The position numbers and the translations under genes were made by a program. From contig NZ_CP069355.1 in the NCBI RefSeq assembly GCF_016864375.1, positions 806,001-870,000 on the forward strand: 64,000 nt of DNA, given 5' to 3'. Positions 44,360-53,851 of the stretch are shown in pieces (the stretch's first letter is position 1; the number at the start of each line of letters is the position of its first letter). Origin of the DNA: Microvirga sp. VF16. GTDB lineage: Bacteria > Pseudomonadota > Alphaproteobacteria > Rhizobiales > Beijerinckiaceae. Below the pieces are notes generated by a model. It did not search any database. It was not told the origin of the DNA and was given only the letters and a program-made list of their open reading frames with translations.

Positions 44360-44469
44360 CTTCGTTGTGGCCCGCAGTCGAGAAGCCGGCCGAGAGACGT
44401 GTTCGAATACCGGGGTCTCGGCCAAGTCCAGATTTGCAACAATAGCGCTCTCACCAAAGGAGACCCACG

Positions 44470-47190
44470 GTGGATGATTTGAATTTCGCGTCTGGGCAGG
44501 CCAATCGCACAACAGCACTGTGGGTCTACACCTTCGGGGACGGCAAGGCCGAGGGCCAGGCGGGGATGAAGAACCTGCTCGGCGGCAAGGGGGCCAATCT
44601 GGCCGAGATGTCCAACTTAGGCCTGCCAGTGCCGCCGGGCTTCACCATCACGACGGAGGTCTGCACCTATTACTACGACCACGGCCGCGCCTATCCCGAG
44701 GAGCTGACAAGCCAGGTCGCCAATGCCCTGGATTTCGTCGGCAAGCTGACCGGCCGCACCTTCGGCGATGCCGCCAATCCGCTGCTCGTCTCGGTCCGCT
44801 CCGGCGCCCGGGCCTCCATGCCCGGCATGATGGACACGGTGCTCAATCTCGGCCTCAACGACGTCACCGTCGCGGCGCTGGCCAAGGGCGCGGGCGACGA
44901 GCGCTTCGCCTATGACTCCTACCGTCGCTTCATCACCATGTATTCCAACGTGGTGCTCGACATCGAGCATCACCACTTCGAAGAGATCCTCGACGAGTAC
45001 AAGGACCGCAAGGGTTACTCGCTCGACACCGACATGACCGCCGCGGACTGGAAAGCCATTCTCCCGCGCTACAAGGCGCTGGTCGAGAAGGAGCTCGGCA
45101 AGCCCTTCCCGCAGGAGCCGCACGAGCAGCTCTGGGGCGCCATCGGCGCCGTGTTCGGCTCCTGGATGAACAACCGCGCCATCAAGTACCGTGAGCTGCA
45201 CGCCATTCCGGCGAGCTGGGGCACGGCGGTGAACGTGCAGGCCATGGTCTTCGGCAACATGGGGGAGACCTCCGCCACTGGCGTGGCGTTCACCCGCAAT
45301 CCCTCGACAGGCGAGAAGGAGCTCTACGGCGAGTTCCTGATCAATGCTCAGGGTGAGGACGTGGTGGCGGGCATCCGCACGCCGCAGGACATCACCGAGA
45401 AAGCACGCGTCGCCTCGGGCTCCGACAAGCCTTCGATGGAAAGCGCGATGCCGGACGCCTATGGCGAGCTGGTGCGCATCTACGGCATTCTCGAAAAGCA
45501 TTACCGTGACATGCAGGACATGGAATTCACGGTCGAAACGGGCAAGCTCTGGATGCTCCAGACCCGCAACGGCAAGCGCACGGCGAAAGCCGCCTTGCGC
45601 ATCGCCGTGGAGCTCGCCTCCGAGGGCCTGATCACGCAGGAGGAGGCGATCACCCGCGTCGAGCCGGCGGCCCTCGACCAATTGCTGCATCCCACCATCG
45701 ATCCCAAGGCCGAGCGCAAGATCCTCGCCAGCGGCCTGCCGGCCTCGCCGGGTGCTGCGTCCGGCGAGATCGTGTTCAACTCGGACGATGCGGAAGCGGC
45801 CAAGAAGGCCGGTCACAAGGTCATTCTGGTGCGCGTCGAGACTTCGCCTGAGGACATCCACGGCATGCACGCGGCGGAAGGCATTCTGACCACCCGCGGT
45901 GGCATGACCTCGCACGCCGCCGTGGTGGCCCGCGGCATGGGCAAACCCTGCGTCTCGGGCGCCGGATCGATCCGCGTCGATTATGCCAAGCAGACGCTGA
46001 CGGTGGCGGGGCAGACACTGAAGAAGGGTGATGTGCTGACCATTGACGGTTCCAACGGCCAGGTGCTGCTGGGCCAAGTGGAGATGCTGCAGCCGGAGCT
46101 GTCGGGCGAGTTCGCCACCCTCATGGGCTGGGCCGACAAGGTGCGCCACATGAAGGTGCGCGCCAATGCGGAAACGCCGCTCGATGCCAAGACCGCGCGC
46201 AACTTCGGCGCGGAGGGTATCGGGCTCTGCCGCACGGAGCACATGTTCTTCGAGGCCGACCGCATCGTCGCCGTGCGCGAGATGATCCTCTCCGACGACG
46301 AGGCTGGCCGCCGGGCGGCGCTTGCCAAGCTGCTGCCGATGCAACGCCAGGACTTCGCCGAGCTGTTTTCGATCATGAGCGGTCTGCCCGTCACGATCCG
46401 CCTGCTCGATCCGCCGCTGCACGAGTTCCTGCCGCATTCGGAAGAGGAGATGGAGGAGGTGGCAAGGGCCATGAACGCCTCCGTCGACAAGCTCAAGCAC
46501 CGCGCCCGCGAGCTGCACGAGTTCAACCCGATGCTCGGCTTCCGCGGCTGCCGTCTGGCGGTCGCTTACCCCGAGATCGCCGAGATGCAGGCACGCGCCA
46601 TCTTCGAGGCGGCGGTGGAAGCCGGCAAGACGACAGGCCAGCCGGTGGTGCCGGAGGTGATGGTGCCGCTCGTGATGACGAAGCCCGAGCTCGACCTCGT
46701 GAAGGGGCGCATCGTCGCCATGGCGGAAGCAGTGGCGAAGGAATCCGGCGTCACCGTCGAGTATCAGGTCGGCACGATGATCGAATTGCCGCGCGCGGCG
46801 CTTCGTGCGGCCGAGATCGCTCAATCGGCGGAGTTCTTCTCGTTTGGCACCAACGATCTGACGCAGACGACGCTCGGCATCTCGCGCGACGATGCGGCCT
46901 CGTTCCTCGGTCCGTATACGCAGAAAGGGCTGCTGCCCGCCGATCCGTTCGTGACCATCGATCAGGAGGGGGTCGGCGAGCTGGTGAAGCTTGCCGTCGA
47001 GCGCGGCGAGAAGACGAGGCCCAACATCAAGCTCGGGATCTGCGGCGAGCATGGCGGCGATCCGGCGTCGACCCACTTCTGCGAAGCGACCGGGCTCGAC
47101 TACGTGTCCTGCTCGCCCTACCGCGTGCCGATCGCGCGCCTTGCGGCCGCGCAGGTGGCGCTCGGCAGCAAGGCCGCGAGCCAGGCTTAA
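44470..47190 (+). CDS. ppdK: Pyruvate, phosphate dikinase
   Basis: A 906-residue enzyme interconverting pyruvate, ATP and phosphate with PEP, AMP and PPi. The ATP-grasp N-terminus starts WVYTFGDGKAEGQAGMKNLL; the phosphohistidine domain has GGMTSHAAVVARGMGKPCVSG (given here in family form; the His is near residue 481); the C-terminal PEP-binding barrel includes GFRGCRLA, FSFGTNDLTQTTLG and LGICGEHGGDP with the catalytic Cys. Length is full. GTG 44470 has AAAGGAG eight bases upstream. High-GC and typical of core alphaproteobacterial genome, where it supports gluconeogenesis from amino acids and C4 acids. Transcribed alone or with the Crp-like gene 26 bases downstream. Confidence 0.96.
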   Translation: MDDLNFASGQANRTTALWVYTFGDGKAEGQAGMKNLLGGKGANLAEMSNLGLPVPPGFTITTEVCTYYYDHGRAYPEELTSQVANALDFVGKLTGRTFGDAANPLLVSVRSGARASMPGMMDTVLNLGLNDVTVAALAKGAGDERFAYDSYRRFITMYSNVVLDIEHHHFEEILDEYKDRKGYSLDTDMTAADWKAILPRYKALVEKELGKPFPQEPHEQLWGAIGAVFGSWMNNRAIKYRELHAIPASWGTAVNVQAMVFGNMGETSATGVAFTRNPSTGEKELYGEFLINAQGEDVVAGIRTPQDITEKARVASGSDKPSMESAMPDAYGELVRIYGILEKHYRDMQDMEFTVETGKLWMLQTRNGKRTAKAALRIAVELASEGLITQEEAITRVEPAALDQLLHPTIDPKAERKILASGLPASPGAASGEIVFNSDDAEAAKKAGHKVILVRVETSPEDIHGMHAAEGILTTRGGMTSHAAVVARGMGKPCVSGAGSIRVDYAKQTLTVAGQTLKKGDVLTIDGSNGQVLLGQVEMLQPELSGEFATLMGWADKVRHMKVRANAETPLDAKTARNFGAEGIGLCRTEHMFFEADRIVAVREMILSDDEAGRRAALAKLLPMQRQDFAELFSIMSGLPVTIRLLDPPLHEFLPHSEEEMEEVARAMNASVDKLKHRARELHEFNPMLGFRGCRLAVAYPEIAEMQARAIFEAAVEAGKTTGQPVVPEVMVPLVMTKPELDLVKGRIVAMAEAVAKESGVTVEYQVGTMIELPRAALRAAEIAQSAEFFSFGTNDLTQTTLGISRDDAASFLGPYTQKGLLPADPFVTIDQEGVGELVKLAVERGEKTRPNIKLGICGEHGGDPASTHFCEATGLDYVSCSPYRVPIARLAAAQVALGSKAASQA

Positions 47191-47216
47191 CGGCCAAGAG
47201 GCTCAGGAGCGTCGCC

Positions 47217-47924
47217 ATGTCATCATCCTCGCGCCAGTCTTCCCGTCGCGCTAACCGGCTGCTGTCAGCCCTGCAGCCGGACGACTTCGCGCATCTTGAG
47301 CCACACCTCGAGTGGGTCGAACTGAAGAAGGATACCGTGCTCTACGAGACCAACGAGGGCATGCCGTTCGTGTACTTTCCGCATGAGGCCGTTGTCTCGC
47401 TCATGACGGCTCTCCCCGATGGCAGAACCGTCGAAACGGCGGTGCTCGGGTGGGAGGCAATGGTTGGCTCGGCCAGCACGCTTGTGACACGCCAGTCTCT
47501 GGGGCGCTATGTTGTTCAGACCCCAGGCAGCGCCTCCCGCATTGACGCTGGCGTCCTGCATCGTGCGTTCGAGGAGCGACTAAGCCTGCGGGATCCTCTT
47601 CTGCGCTACGAAGCGGCCCTGCTGGCGGAGGCTCTTCAAACGATGGCCTGCACCATCGCCCACGACGTTGAGGCGCGCTGCTGCCGCTGGCTCCTGACCA
47701 TGCGGGATCGCGCCGATCAGGCGAGCTTGCCGTTCACGCACGAGCACCTGTCCCGCATGTTAGGGGTCCAGCGGTCGACGGTCAGTCTGGTCACGTGTGG
47801 GCTCCAGTCAACGGGATTGATCCGGCAGCGCCGCGGGGCCATCACCGTGACGGACGGCTCCGGCCTCGAACAGATCGCCTGCGGGTGTTACGCGGTCGCG
47901 CGTCAGCGGTCATGGCAACTCTAA
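47217..47924 (+). CDS. Crp/Fnr-family transcriptional regulator
   Basis: A 235-residue regulator. Residues about 15-130 form a cyclic-nucleotide-binding-like beta-barrel (FAHLEPHLEWVELKKDTVLYETNE, family pattern; VYFPHEAVVSL), and the C-terminus a winged helix-turn-helix (FTHEHLSRMLGVQRSTVSLV). The barrel lacks an obvious cAMP-phosphate motif and there is no Fnr-type cysteine cluster, so the signal is unknown; this subtype is common in Rhizobiales. AGGAG lies before ATG 47217. Whether it regulates ppdK cannot be seen. Confidence 0.85.
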   Translation: MSSSSRQSSRRANRLLSALQPDDFAHLEPHLEWVELKKDTVLYETNEGMPFVYFPHEAVVSLMTALPDGRTVETAVLGWEAMVGSASTLVTRQSLGRYVVQTPGSASRIDAGVLHRAFEERLSLRDPLLRYEAALLAEALQTMACTIAHDVEARCCRWLLTMRDRADQASLPFTHEHLSRMLGVQRSTVSLVTCGLQSTGLIRQRRGAITVTDGSGLEQIACGCYAVARQRSWQL

Positions 47925-47946
47925 CCCCCACAAAGCTGGGAGACGC

Positions 47947-48090
47947 ATGATGCACCCAGAGGATGACGATGACCTTCTGCATCTCGATGAACATCAGTGG
48001 GTCCGCCGCCGACCATCCATCGGATTCCGCTTGCTTTACCTGGCTATGGCTATGGCCGGCATAACCGGTGCGATTTACCTGATCGGTTGA
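47947..48090 (+). CDS. Small single-span membrane protein
   Basis: A 47-residue frame starting with two ATG codons (47947 or 47950) and GGGAG six bases upstream. The first half is very acidic (HPEDDDDLLHLDEH), followed by arginines (RRRP) and one hydrophobic segment (FRLLYLAMAMAGITGAIYLI) running to the end. Charge layout suggests an N-in single-pass inner-membrane peptide. It lies 22 bases after the Crp-like gene and is probably co-transcribed. No family recognised; function unknown. Confidence 0.55.
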   Translation: MMHPEDDDDLLHLDEHQWVRRRPSIGFRLLYLAMAMAGITGAIYLIG

Positions 48091-48858
48091 TGACTTTCGC
48101 CGGAGTGACAGACTAGGCCTGCTTTGAAGAACGTTGGAGCTTGAGTCACATGGGCAATGAAGCTTGCTGTTTCATCTTAAAGGATGATCCCAGGTCAATC
48201 ATGCTCGCTCTCGCAAGACGCCCTTGTCTCGCATGAGAGTGTTTCTGCCGCTTCTATATTCCATGAGAAATAATCTTCTAAAACCCGGCTGGAAAACGGA
48301 AACTCGTTTCCTTGAGCAACGAGGATTGGTCGAGTTAGAAGCATGTCTGCGCACCAAGGTTGATTCTGCTACGTGCTTTCCGCCCGCGGACGCGGTCACT
48401 GGCGGATCCATCGGCCCGTCTCGCATTGCGCACCTCGATCAAAGACCGGTCGGAGTGGTGCCTGGACGGGATCGTCTTCACAAGATGTGCTCGCGGGAGC
48501 GCGTGAGACAGGAGCGATATTCAAGGTGGGTCGCAGGCGAAGAGATTCGATTGAACGCTTACCCATCAAGAGATGTCATGTTGAACCGAATTGCAAATAA
48601 TCGGCCACGAACGGTCATTGATCTTTTTCTGGTAGCCCCTGCCGCATCATCTGCGTGGACGGCGGTCTATTTATGCTCTCAGCTGCCATAGGTTATGACA
48701 GCGGCGTGCAGGCAGCCCATGGCGGATTGAAGTATCATGTAGATTGAAATGGTAGTCTTGCGGGGGAGGCGCTCTTGTCCACATTGACAATCGGTATAGA
48801 TCCACCTCCGCGGCGGCAAAACTGATCGGAACCGAACCTCTGGAAGAAACGGAAGCCG
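48091..48858. other. Gap without a recognised gene
   Basis: About 770 bases. Frames on both strands (for example 48224-48691) show no recognisable motif, ribosome site or composition typical of the neighbours. I see no strong hairpin terminator or repeat. Confidence 0.5.
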
Positions 48859-50541
48859 ATGAAACGTACAGCGAGCACGGCCGACACAATGGGTAGCAGC
48901 GCGGGTGAAGACGCAGCTCCCGTGGCGCCAACGACGTTCGCGCCGCTCAGGAACCCGACCTTTCGCTCCATCTGGCTTGCGATGCAGGTCTCCAATCTCG
49001 GGTGGCTGATGCAGACGGTTGCCATCAGCTGGCTGATGGCGACGATCTCGACGTCCGATCTGATGGTGGCGCTGGTGCAGGCTTCATCGACCCTGCCGGT
49101 GTTCATGTTGTCTGTCTTCGTCGGGGCGGTCGCCGACAACTACAGCCGTCGCAAGATCATGCTCGCCGGCTGGGGCCTGATGACGATCGCATCGGCGATG
49201 CTGGCCATTTTCGTGGCGCTGGGCCTTGTCAGCCCGTGGATGATCCTCGGCTTCAGTTTCCTGATCGCATCTGGCGCCGCTCTCAACGATCCCGCCTGGC
49301 AAGCCTCGGTGGGCGACATCGTGAGCCGACGGGATGTTCCCGCGGCCGTGACCCTTCTGTCCGTTGGCTTCAACACGGTCCGCACCATTGGCCCGGCGCT
49401 CGGCGGCCTCGTGGTGGCCTCGTTTGGCCTTCTGACAGCCCTCATTGTCACCTCACTCAGCTACCTGGTCCCTCTGGGCACCATCTGGCGCTGCCAGTGG
49501 AAGATTCGCTCGTCGCCGCTCCCGCGCGAGTCTATGCGCACGGCCATCTATGACGGGCTGCGCTTTACCGCGCTGTCCGCAGAGATCAAGGCGGCGATCG
49601 CCCGCGGAACCCTGTTTGGCCTGGCCAGCATCGCCATCCTCGCGCTGCTGCCCCTGGTGGTCCGCGACCGACTGGCAGGAGGACCCGTCGCGTTCGGCGT
49701 TGCGATGGCCGGCTTTGGGACGGGCGCGTTCCTGGCCGGCATCGCCAACAGTGTGTTCAGACGGATCTTGTCACAAGAGAGGCTGATGACGCTGGCCTGC
49801 CTCGCCTGTGCAGCGTGCTCCCTCTCCCTTGCCCTGACGTCCTCGGTGACTGTTGCGGCTGTTGCTCTTGCCTTGGGCGGCGCGGGGTGGGTCAGCGCCT
49901 GGTCCGGGCTAGGCGTGAGCGTGCAGCTGGCGAGCCCGCGCTGGGTCGTGGGGCGCACCATCTCGATCTACTACGCTTTGGTCGATGGCGGTCTTGCAGC
50001 CGGCAGTTGGTTGTGGGGCATGGTGGCTCAGAACCATTCCCTGACCTGGGCGCTGGAGGGTTCCGCAGGGGCTCTGGTGCTTGTGGCGGCAGCCGGCGTT
50101 CTGTTCCCGCTGCGGGAGCACCGTGGCTCCGGGTCTGATCCTCTGGATGCTTTCGACGCCCCGGCGGTGGCCCTCGACCTGAAGCCGAGAAGCGGACCCA
50201 TCGTCGTCAAGGTCGAGTATCTGATCCCCGACACCCATGTTGCGCCGTTCCTGGATCTCATGCGGGAACGCCGGCACGTGCACAGCCGCGTCGGCGCCCG
50301 GCGCTGGACCCTCCAGCGCAACCTTCAGGAGCCATTGCGTTGGACAGAAACTTTCCAGACGCCGACCTGGACCGACTACCTGCGCCTCAATCATCGCCTC
50401 ACCACGGCCGACAAGGAACTGGACGAGCGCGTCCTCCAGTTGCACGCGGGGGAGGAGCCGCCTCACATGACGCTGTCGATCGAGCGGCCGACGAGCTTGG
50501 CCCGCAAACGCGAGCCGGCCCCGTATTTGTCCCGCCACTAA
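48859..50541 (+). CDS. MFS exporter of the MFS_3 type with a C-terminal extra domain
   Basis: A 560-residue protein. About residues 30-425 form a 12-helix major facilitator domain of the transmembrane-secretion-effector (enterobactin exporter EntS-like, MFS_3) type: FRSIWLAMQVSNLGWLMQTV, the loop motif GAVADNYSRRKIM between helices 2 and 3, and LNDPAWQASVGDIVSRRDVPAAV (as pattern). After a linker rich in Asp/Pro, residues about 455-540 make a soluble domain (PIVVKVEYLIPDTHVAPFLD, GARRWTLQRNL, ETFQTPTWTDYLRLN) that looks like an antibiotic-biosynthesis-monooxygenase (ferredoxin-like) fold. This architecture is known in MFS_3 proteins. It likely exports a small secondary metabolite or toxic compound. 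Confidence 0.85.
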   Translation: MKRTASTADTMGSSAGEDAAPVAPTTFAPLRNPTFRSIWLAMQVSNLGWLMQTVAISWLMATISTSDLMVALVQASSTLPVFMLSVFVGAVADNYSRRKIMLAGWGLMTIASAMLAIFVALGLVSPWMILGFSFLIASGAALNDPAWQASVGDIVSRRDVPAAVTLLSVGFNTVRTIGPALGGLVVASFGLLTALIVTSLSYLVPLGTIWRCQWKIRSSPLPRESMRTAIYDGLRFTALSAEIKAAIARGTLFGLASIAILALLPLVVRDRLAGGPVAFGVAMAGFGTGAFLAGIANSVFRRILSQERLMTLACLACAACSLSLALTSSVTVAAVALALGGAGWVSAWSGLGVSVQLASPRWVVGRTISIYYALVDGGLAAGSWLWGMVAQNHSLTWALEGSAGALVLVAAAGVLFPLREHRGSGSDPLDAFDAPAVALDLKPRSGPIVVKVEYLIPDTHVAPFLDLMRERRHVHSRVGARRWTLQRNLQEPLRWTETFQTPTWTDYLRLNHRLTTADKELDERVLQLHAGEEPPHMTLSIERPTSLARKREPAPYLSRH

Positions 50542-51423
50542 CCTGGTCACGGTCTGGGTCGCGCGCGTCCGCCTGCGCCTGCAGAAGTGCATCCGCGCTT
50601 TCTTGGGCTGTGGGACAGTCATTTCAATTCATAGCTGCTGCCAGCATATTGTGGTCAATCCGGATTGTACTCTGCTGCCGCTCCTCATTGCGCAATCCTT
50701 CGTGACGGCTGCCGATGTACCTCGTCGGCTGCCAGGCAGCGTCATCGCTCCAGCTCGCAATTATGGTCGGTCTCGGGCTGCGAGCATCGACGTCGATTCC
50801 CCAGGAGGCCCGCTGAGATTAACACCGCACATGGACCCCGGATGAACGAACAGAAGGGCGTCGCGCTCGGAACACGAGGAGCGAGGCGACGAGCCTGGGT
50901 TCAAGAGTTGGATTTCTCTATCGATCCCGTGATTGAGATTGTTCTTGCTGTCCTTTGACCGCAGACAGTGCGTTTGTTCTGCTCGAGCCAAATGATCGCA
51001 AGCGACGAGACGCGTAATTCGCGACAGAGCTGGATCGAAGAGGCTCGCTCTACTCGGGCACGGAGGTGGTACTCCCGCATCGTACAATTGGCGTTTCGCC
51101 AATGCCGTCCAGCTGAGGCACAAGCGCAAATCGCGCGATTTGGTCAAGCAGGACGACCGGGAAAGCTCCACGGGACATCTGTATTCCGTGTTCTACCCGA
51201 CACAGTACAAAAGCCGGAGAATTAATTTAATGTCGTAAACGATTACATGTGCGACACGGGATTTCCTCGCGCGATCCTTAATGCTAATGGCCTTGCGCGA
51301 CTCGCATCGACCCGCGTGGGTCGCTCCTCCCAAACGTGGGCTTCGGGCAACGGCAGCTTATTTTGAGCTGATTGTGAACACGTGGCGGGTTGTCTCTACG
51401 GCCTCAATGTTGCGCAGGTACGC
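50542..51423. other. Gap without a recognised gene upstream of panB
   Basis: About 880 bases. Longest frames (such as 50761-51171 on the minus strand) show no motif, and their composition looks random. The panB promoter should lie near the right end, where AT-rich sequence (51220-51260) occurs, but no convincing promoter boxes were found. Confidence 0.5.
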
Positions 51424-52302
51424 ATGAGCCATCATTCCACAATCGATGCACCGGCCATCACCATTCCCCATTTACAGCAATGGGCGCGGGATGGCCGACG
51501 GTTGGTGATGACCACAGCCTACGATGCCGTCACGGCACGCTTGGCTGATCCTGTCGTGGACATGATCCTGGTCGGCGACAGCGTCGGCAATGTGTGTCTG
51601 GGCTTCGACAACACGCTGCCGGTCAGCATGGCGATGATGAACCATCATCTCGAAGCCGTCGCTCGCACCAGGCCTCGTGCCTTGCTCGTGGCCGACATGC
51701 CGTACCTGAGCTATCACCTCAGCCTCGACGACACCTTGTGCAATGCCGGTGGCTTTCTCCAGCGCGGTGCTGCCGCCGTGAAGCTCGAGGGCGGGGAAAA
51801 GCGTGCCGAGACGATCCGGGCGCTCGTGGAGTGCGAGATCCCGGTCATGGGCCATCTCGGCCTCACCCCGCAGAGCGTGCATGCCATGGGCGGCTTCAAG
51901 GTGCAGGGCAGGGCAGCCGAGGACGCTGTGCAGATCCTGGAGGACGCTCACCGGCTCGAGGAGGCGGGCTGCTTTGCGCTCGTGCTCGAGGGCATCCCGT
52001 CCGAGTTGGCAGCCCGGGTCACCGAGATCCTGAGCATTCCAACCATTGGCATCGGGGCGGGGCCTCATTGCTCGGGCCAGGTGCTCGTCCTGCATGACGT
52101 GCTCGGCCTGACACAGGGGCATCAGCCCAAGTTCGTGCGCACCTATGTCGATGGCTTTGGTGTCCTGCAGCAGGCTCTGACCCATTGGGCCGAGGACGTG
52201 CGCCGCGGTGTCTTCCCATCACCCGCCGAGTCCTATGCCCTCCCGGCCGCGGCGCATGCGGCGGTCTCCGCTTGGGCATCGGACCTCTCCACCCGCTCAT
52301 GA
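51424..52302 (+). CDS. panB: 3-methyl-2-oxobutanoate hydroxymethyltransferase
   Basis: A 292-residue ketopantoate hydroxymethyltransferase, first enzyme of pantothenate (vitamin B5) synthesis. Characteristic blocks are VMTTAYDAVTARLAD, LVGDSVGNVCLGFDNTLPVS, AVKLEGG (substrate-binding), MGHLGLTPQSVHAMGGFKVQ with catalytic and Mg-binding residues, and IGIGAGPHCSGQVLVLHD. I use ATG 51424; the open frame reaches 51382. The stop overlaps panC (ATGA), so the two are translationally coupled. Confidence 0.95.
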   Translation: MSHHSTIDAPAITIPHLQQWARDGRRLVMTTAYDAVTARLADPVVDMILVGDSVGNVCLGFDNTLPVSMAMMNHHLEAVARTRPRALLVADMPYLSYHLSLDDTLCNAGGFLQRGAAAVKLEGGEKRAETIRALVECEIPVMGHLGLTPQSVHAMGGFKVQGRAAEDAVQILEDAHRLEEAGCFALVLEGIPSELAARVTEILSIPTIGIGAGPHCSGQVLVLHDVLGLTQGHQPKFVRTYVDGFGVLQQALTHWAEDVRRGVFPSPAESYALPAAAHAAVSAWASDLSTRS

Positions 52303-53246
52303 GGCCCTTCATGCTAACCTTCCGCATGATCAAATCGCTGACCCAGTGCCTGCGCGGCTACCGCAGGTCAGGACTGCGGGTGGGGTTCGTGCCCACCATG
52401 GGTTTCCTGCATGCGGGCCATCGCGCGCTCATCGACGAGAGCGTTGCCCGCTGCGACATCACGGTGGTCAGCATCTTTGTCAATCCAACACAGTTTGGGC
52501 CCAATGAGGATCTCGACCGCTACCCGCGTGCGCTCGAGCAGGATCACGACCTCTGCCGCAAGGCCGGGGTGAGCATGATCTTCATGCCGGATGCCGGCGA
52601 GATCTACCCGCCGGGCTTCCAGACCCATGTCGAACCCGGCCCTGTGGCCGAGCCGCTGTGCGGCGCAGTCCGCCCCGGGCATTTTCAGGGCGTGGCGACC
52701 GTGGTCGCCAAGCTGTTCAACATCGTGCAGCCGGATGTGGCCTTCTTCGGCCAGAAGGATTTTCAGCAATGCGCCGTGATCCGGCAGATGGTGCGCGACC
52801 TCAACCTGCCTGTCGAGATCGTCACGGTGCCGACCGTGCGCGAGCCCGACGGCCTCGCCATGAGCAGCCGCAACAGCTACCTGAACCCGGTTGACCGCGA
52901 GCGCGCCGGTTGTCTCAGCCGGGGTCTGCTCGCCGCCCAGGCAGCGTACGGGGAGGGGGAGCAGGACAGCCAGCGGCTGCTGGAAATCGCCCGGTCGCAC
53001 ATCACCGAGGTCGATCAGCTGCAGTACCTCGAGCTGCGGGATGCCAGGACCTTGGCGGCTGTTCAGGGCCTGGTCGAGCAGCCCGCCGCTTTGTGTGTCG
53101 CGGCCACTGTCGGCCCCACGCGCCTGATCGACAACGTGCTTCTGACCCCGCCGCCAAGGGCTCTGTCCGATCGTGAGCTGGAGCTGGTCTCGCATGTGAT
53201 GGATCGCCAGGCTTCGCCCGCTGCAGAGGGGCCCCGACCGTCATGA
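52299..53246 (+). CDS. panC: Pantothenate synthetase
   Basis: A 315-residue pantoate-beta-alanine ligase, which joins pantoate and beta-alanine using ATP. The nucleotidyltransferase motif is PTMGFLHAGHRALI (HxGH form), followed by FVNPTQFGPNEDLDRYPR, DVAFFGQKDFQQ and LAMSSRNSYLNP (KMSKS-equivalent). ATG 52299 overlaps the panB stop; ATG 52311 or 52326 in the same frame could be used. The 3' end overlaps the next gene by ATGA, so panB, panC and at least two unknown genes form one coupled unit. Confidence 0.95.
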   Translation: MRPFMLTFRMIKSLTQCLRGYRRSGLRVGFVPTMGFLHAGHRALIDESVARCDITVVSIFVNPTQFGPNEDLDRYPRALEQDHDLCRKAGVSMIFMPDAGEIYPPGFQTHVEPGPVAEPLCGAVRPGHFQGVATVVAKLFNIVQPDVAFFGQKDFQQCAVIRQMVRDLNLPVEIVTVPTVREPDGLAMSSRNSYLNPVDRERAGCLSRGLLAAQAAYGEGEQDSQRLLEIARSHITEVDQLQYLELRDARTLAAVQGLVEQPAALCVAATVGPTRLIDNVLLTPPPRALSDRELELVSHVMDRQASPAAEGPRPS

Positions 53247-53851
53247 CGATAGCGTCGGACACCGAAGCCCTGGTTTGGGCGCTGAGCACCCGTTTGATCG
53301 CCAGTGCGTCAGCAACGGATACCCTGCTGGCCTGGTGCGAGGAGCATGGCCTCTCCCACGGGCCGATCACCGTCGATGTCCGTCAGCGCTTCGCACCTGC
53401 CATCGTGCCGGATGAGGTCATGGCCGCGTTAGGTCCTACTGCACCTGAGGCCGTTCACTACCGGCAGGTTCGTCTAATGCGGGGCTCTCTTGCCCTCGCG
53501 GCCGCGGAGAACTGGTTCGTGCCGCAACGCCTGACAGCGGCCATGAACGAGACTCTGAACCAGACGTCCATCCCATTCGGGACCGTCATCGCGCCGCTCC
53601 ACCCTGTCCGCCGCACGCAGGTTGCCAATGCCTGGCCGCTCGTTGCTGAACCCGTCGAGGAGCTGCCCTGGTTCAGCGGTTCAGCCGACGAGCCGCGCCC
53701 CGAGATCATCCTGGAGCACAAGGCCATGATCCTGACGGACTCCGGGACATCGCTCGCGCTCGTGAATGAGCTCTTCTTTGCGGAGCTTGTCTCGTTTGCG
53801 TCCCCGCCATTGCCCTGCGAGGGGCCACAGCGCGTGAGGCTTGAGCGATGA
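53243..53851 (+). CDS. Chorismate lyase-like (UbiC/UTRA-fold) protein
   Basis: A 202-residue soluble protein. The stretch YRQVRLMRGSLALAAAENWFVP followed by RLTAAMNETLNQTSIPFGTVI resembles the core of proteins annotated as chorismate lyase-like in alphaproteobacteria, where Arg and Glu bind the substrate. Chorismate lyase makes 4-hydroxybenzoate for ubiquinone, but this resemblance is at the fold level and the function here is not established. The start overlaps the panC stop and the end overlaps the next small gene, both by ATGA, implying a tight functional link with pantothenate synthesis or at least with its regulation. Confidence 0.55.
   Translation: MTIASDTEALVWALSTRLIASASATDTLLAWCEEHGLSHGPITVDVRQRFAPAIVPDEVMAALGPTAPEAVHYRQVRLMRGSLALAAAENWFVPQRLTAAMNETLNQTSIPFGTVIAPLHPVRRTQVANAWPLVAEPVEELPWFSGSADEPRPEIILEHKAMILTDSGTSLALVNELFFAELVSFASPPLPCEGPQRVRLER

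Noticed and set aside
44617..47076. An 819-codon open frame on the minus strand
   Set aside because: It lies entirely opposite ppdK, whose motifs are unambiguous; long antisense frames are common in high-GC genes.
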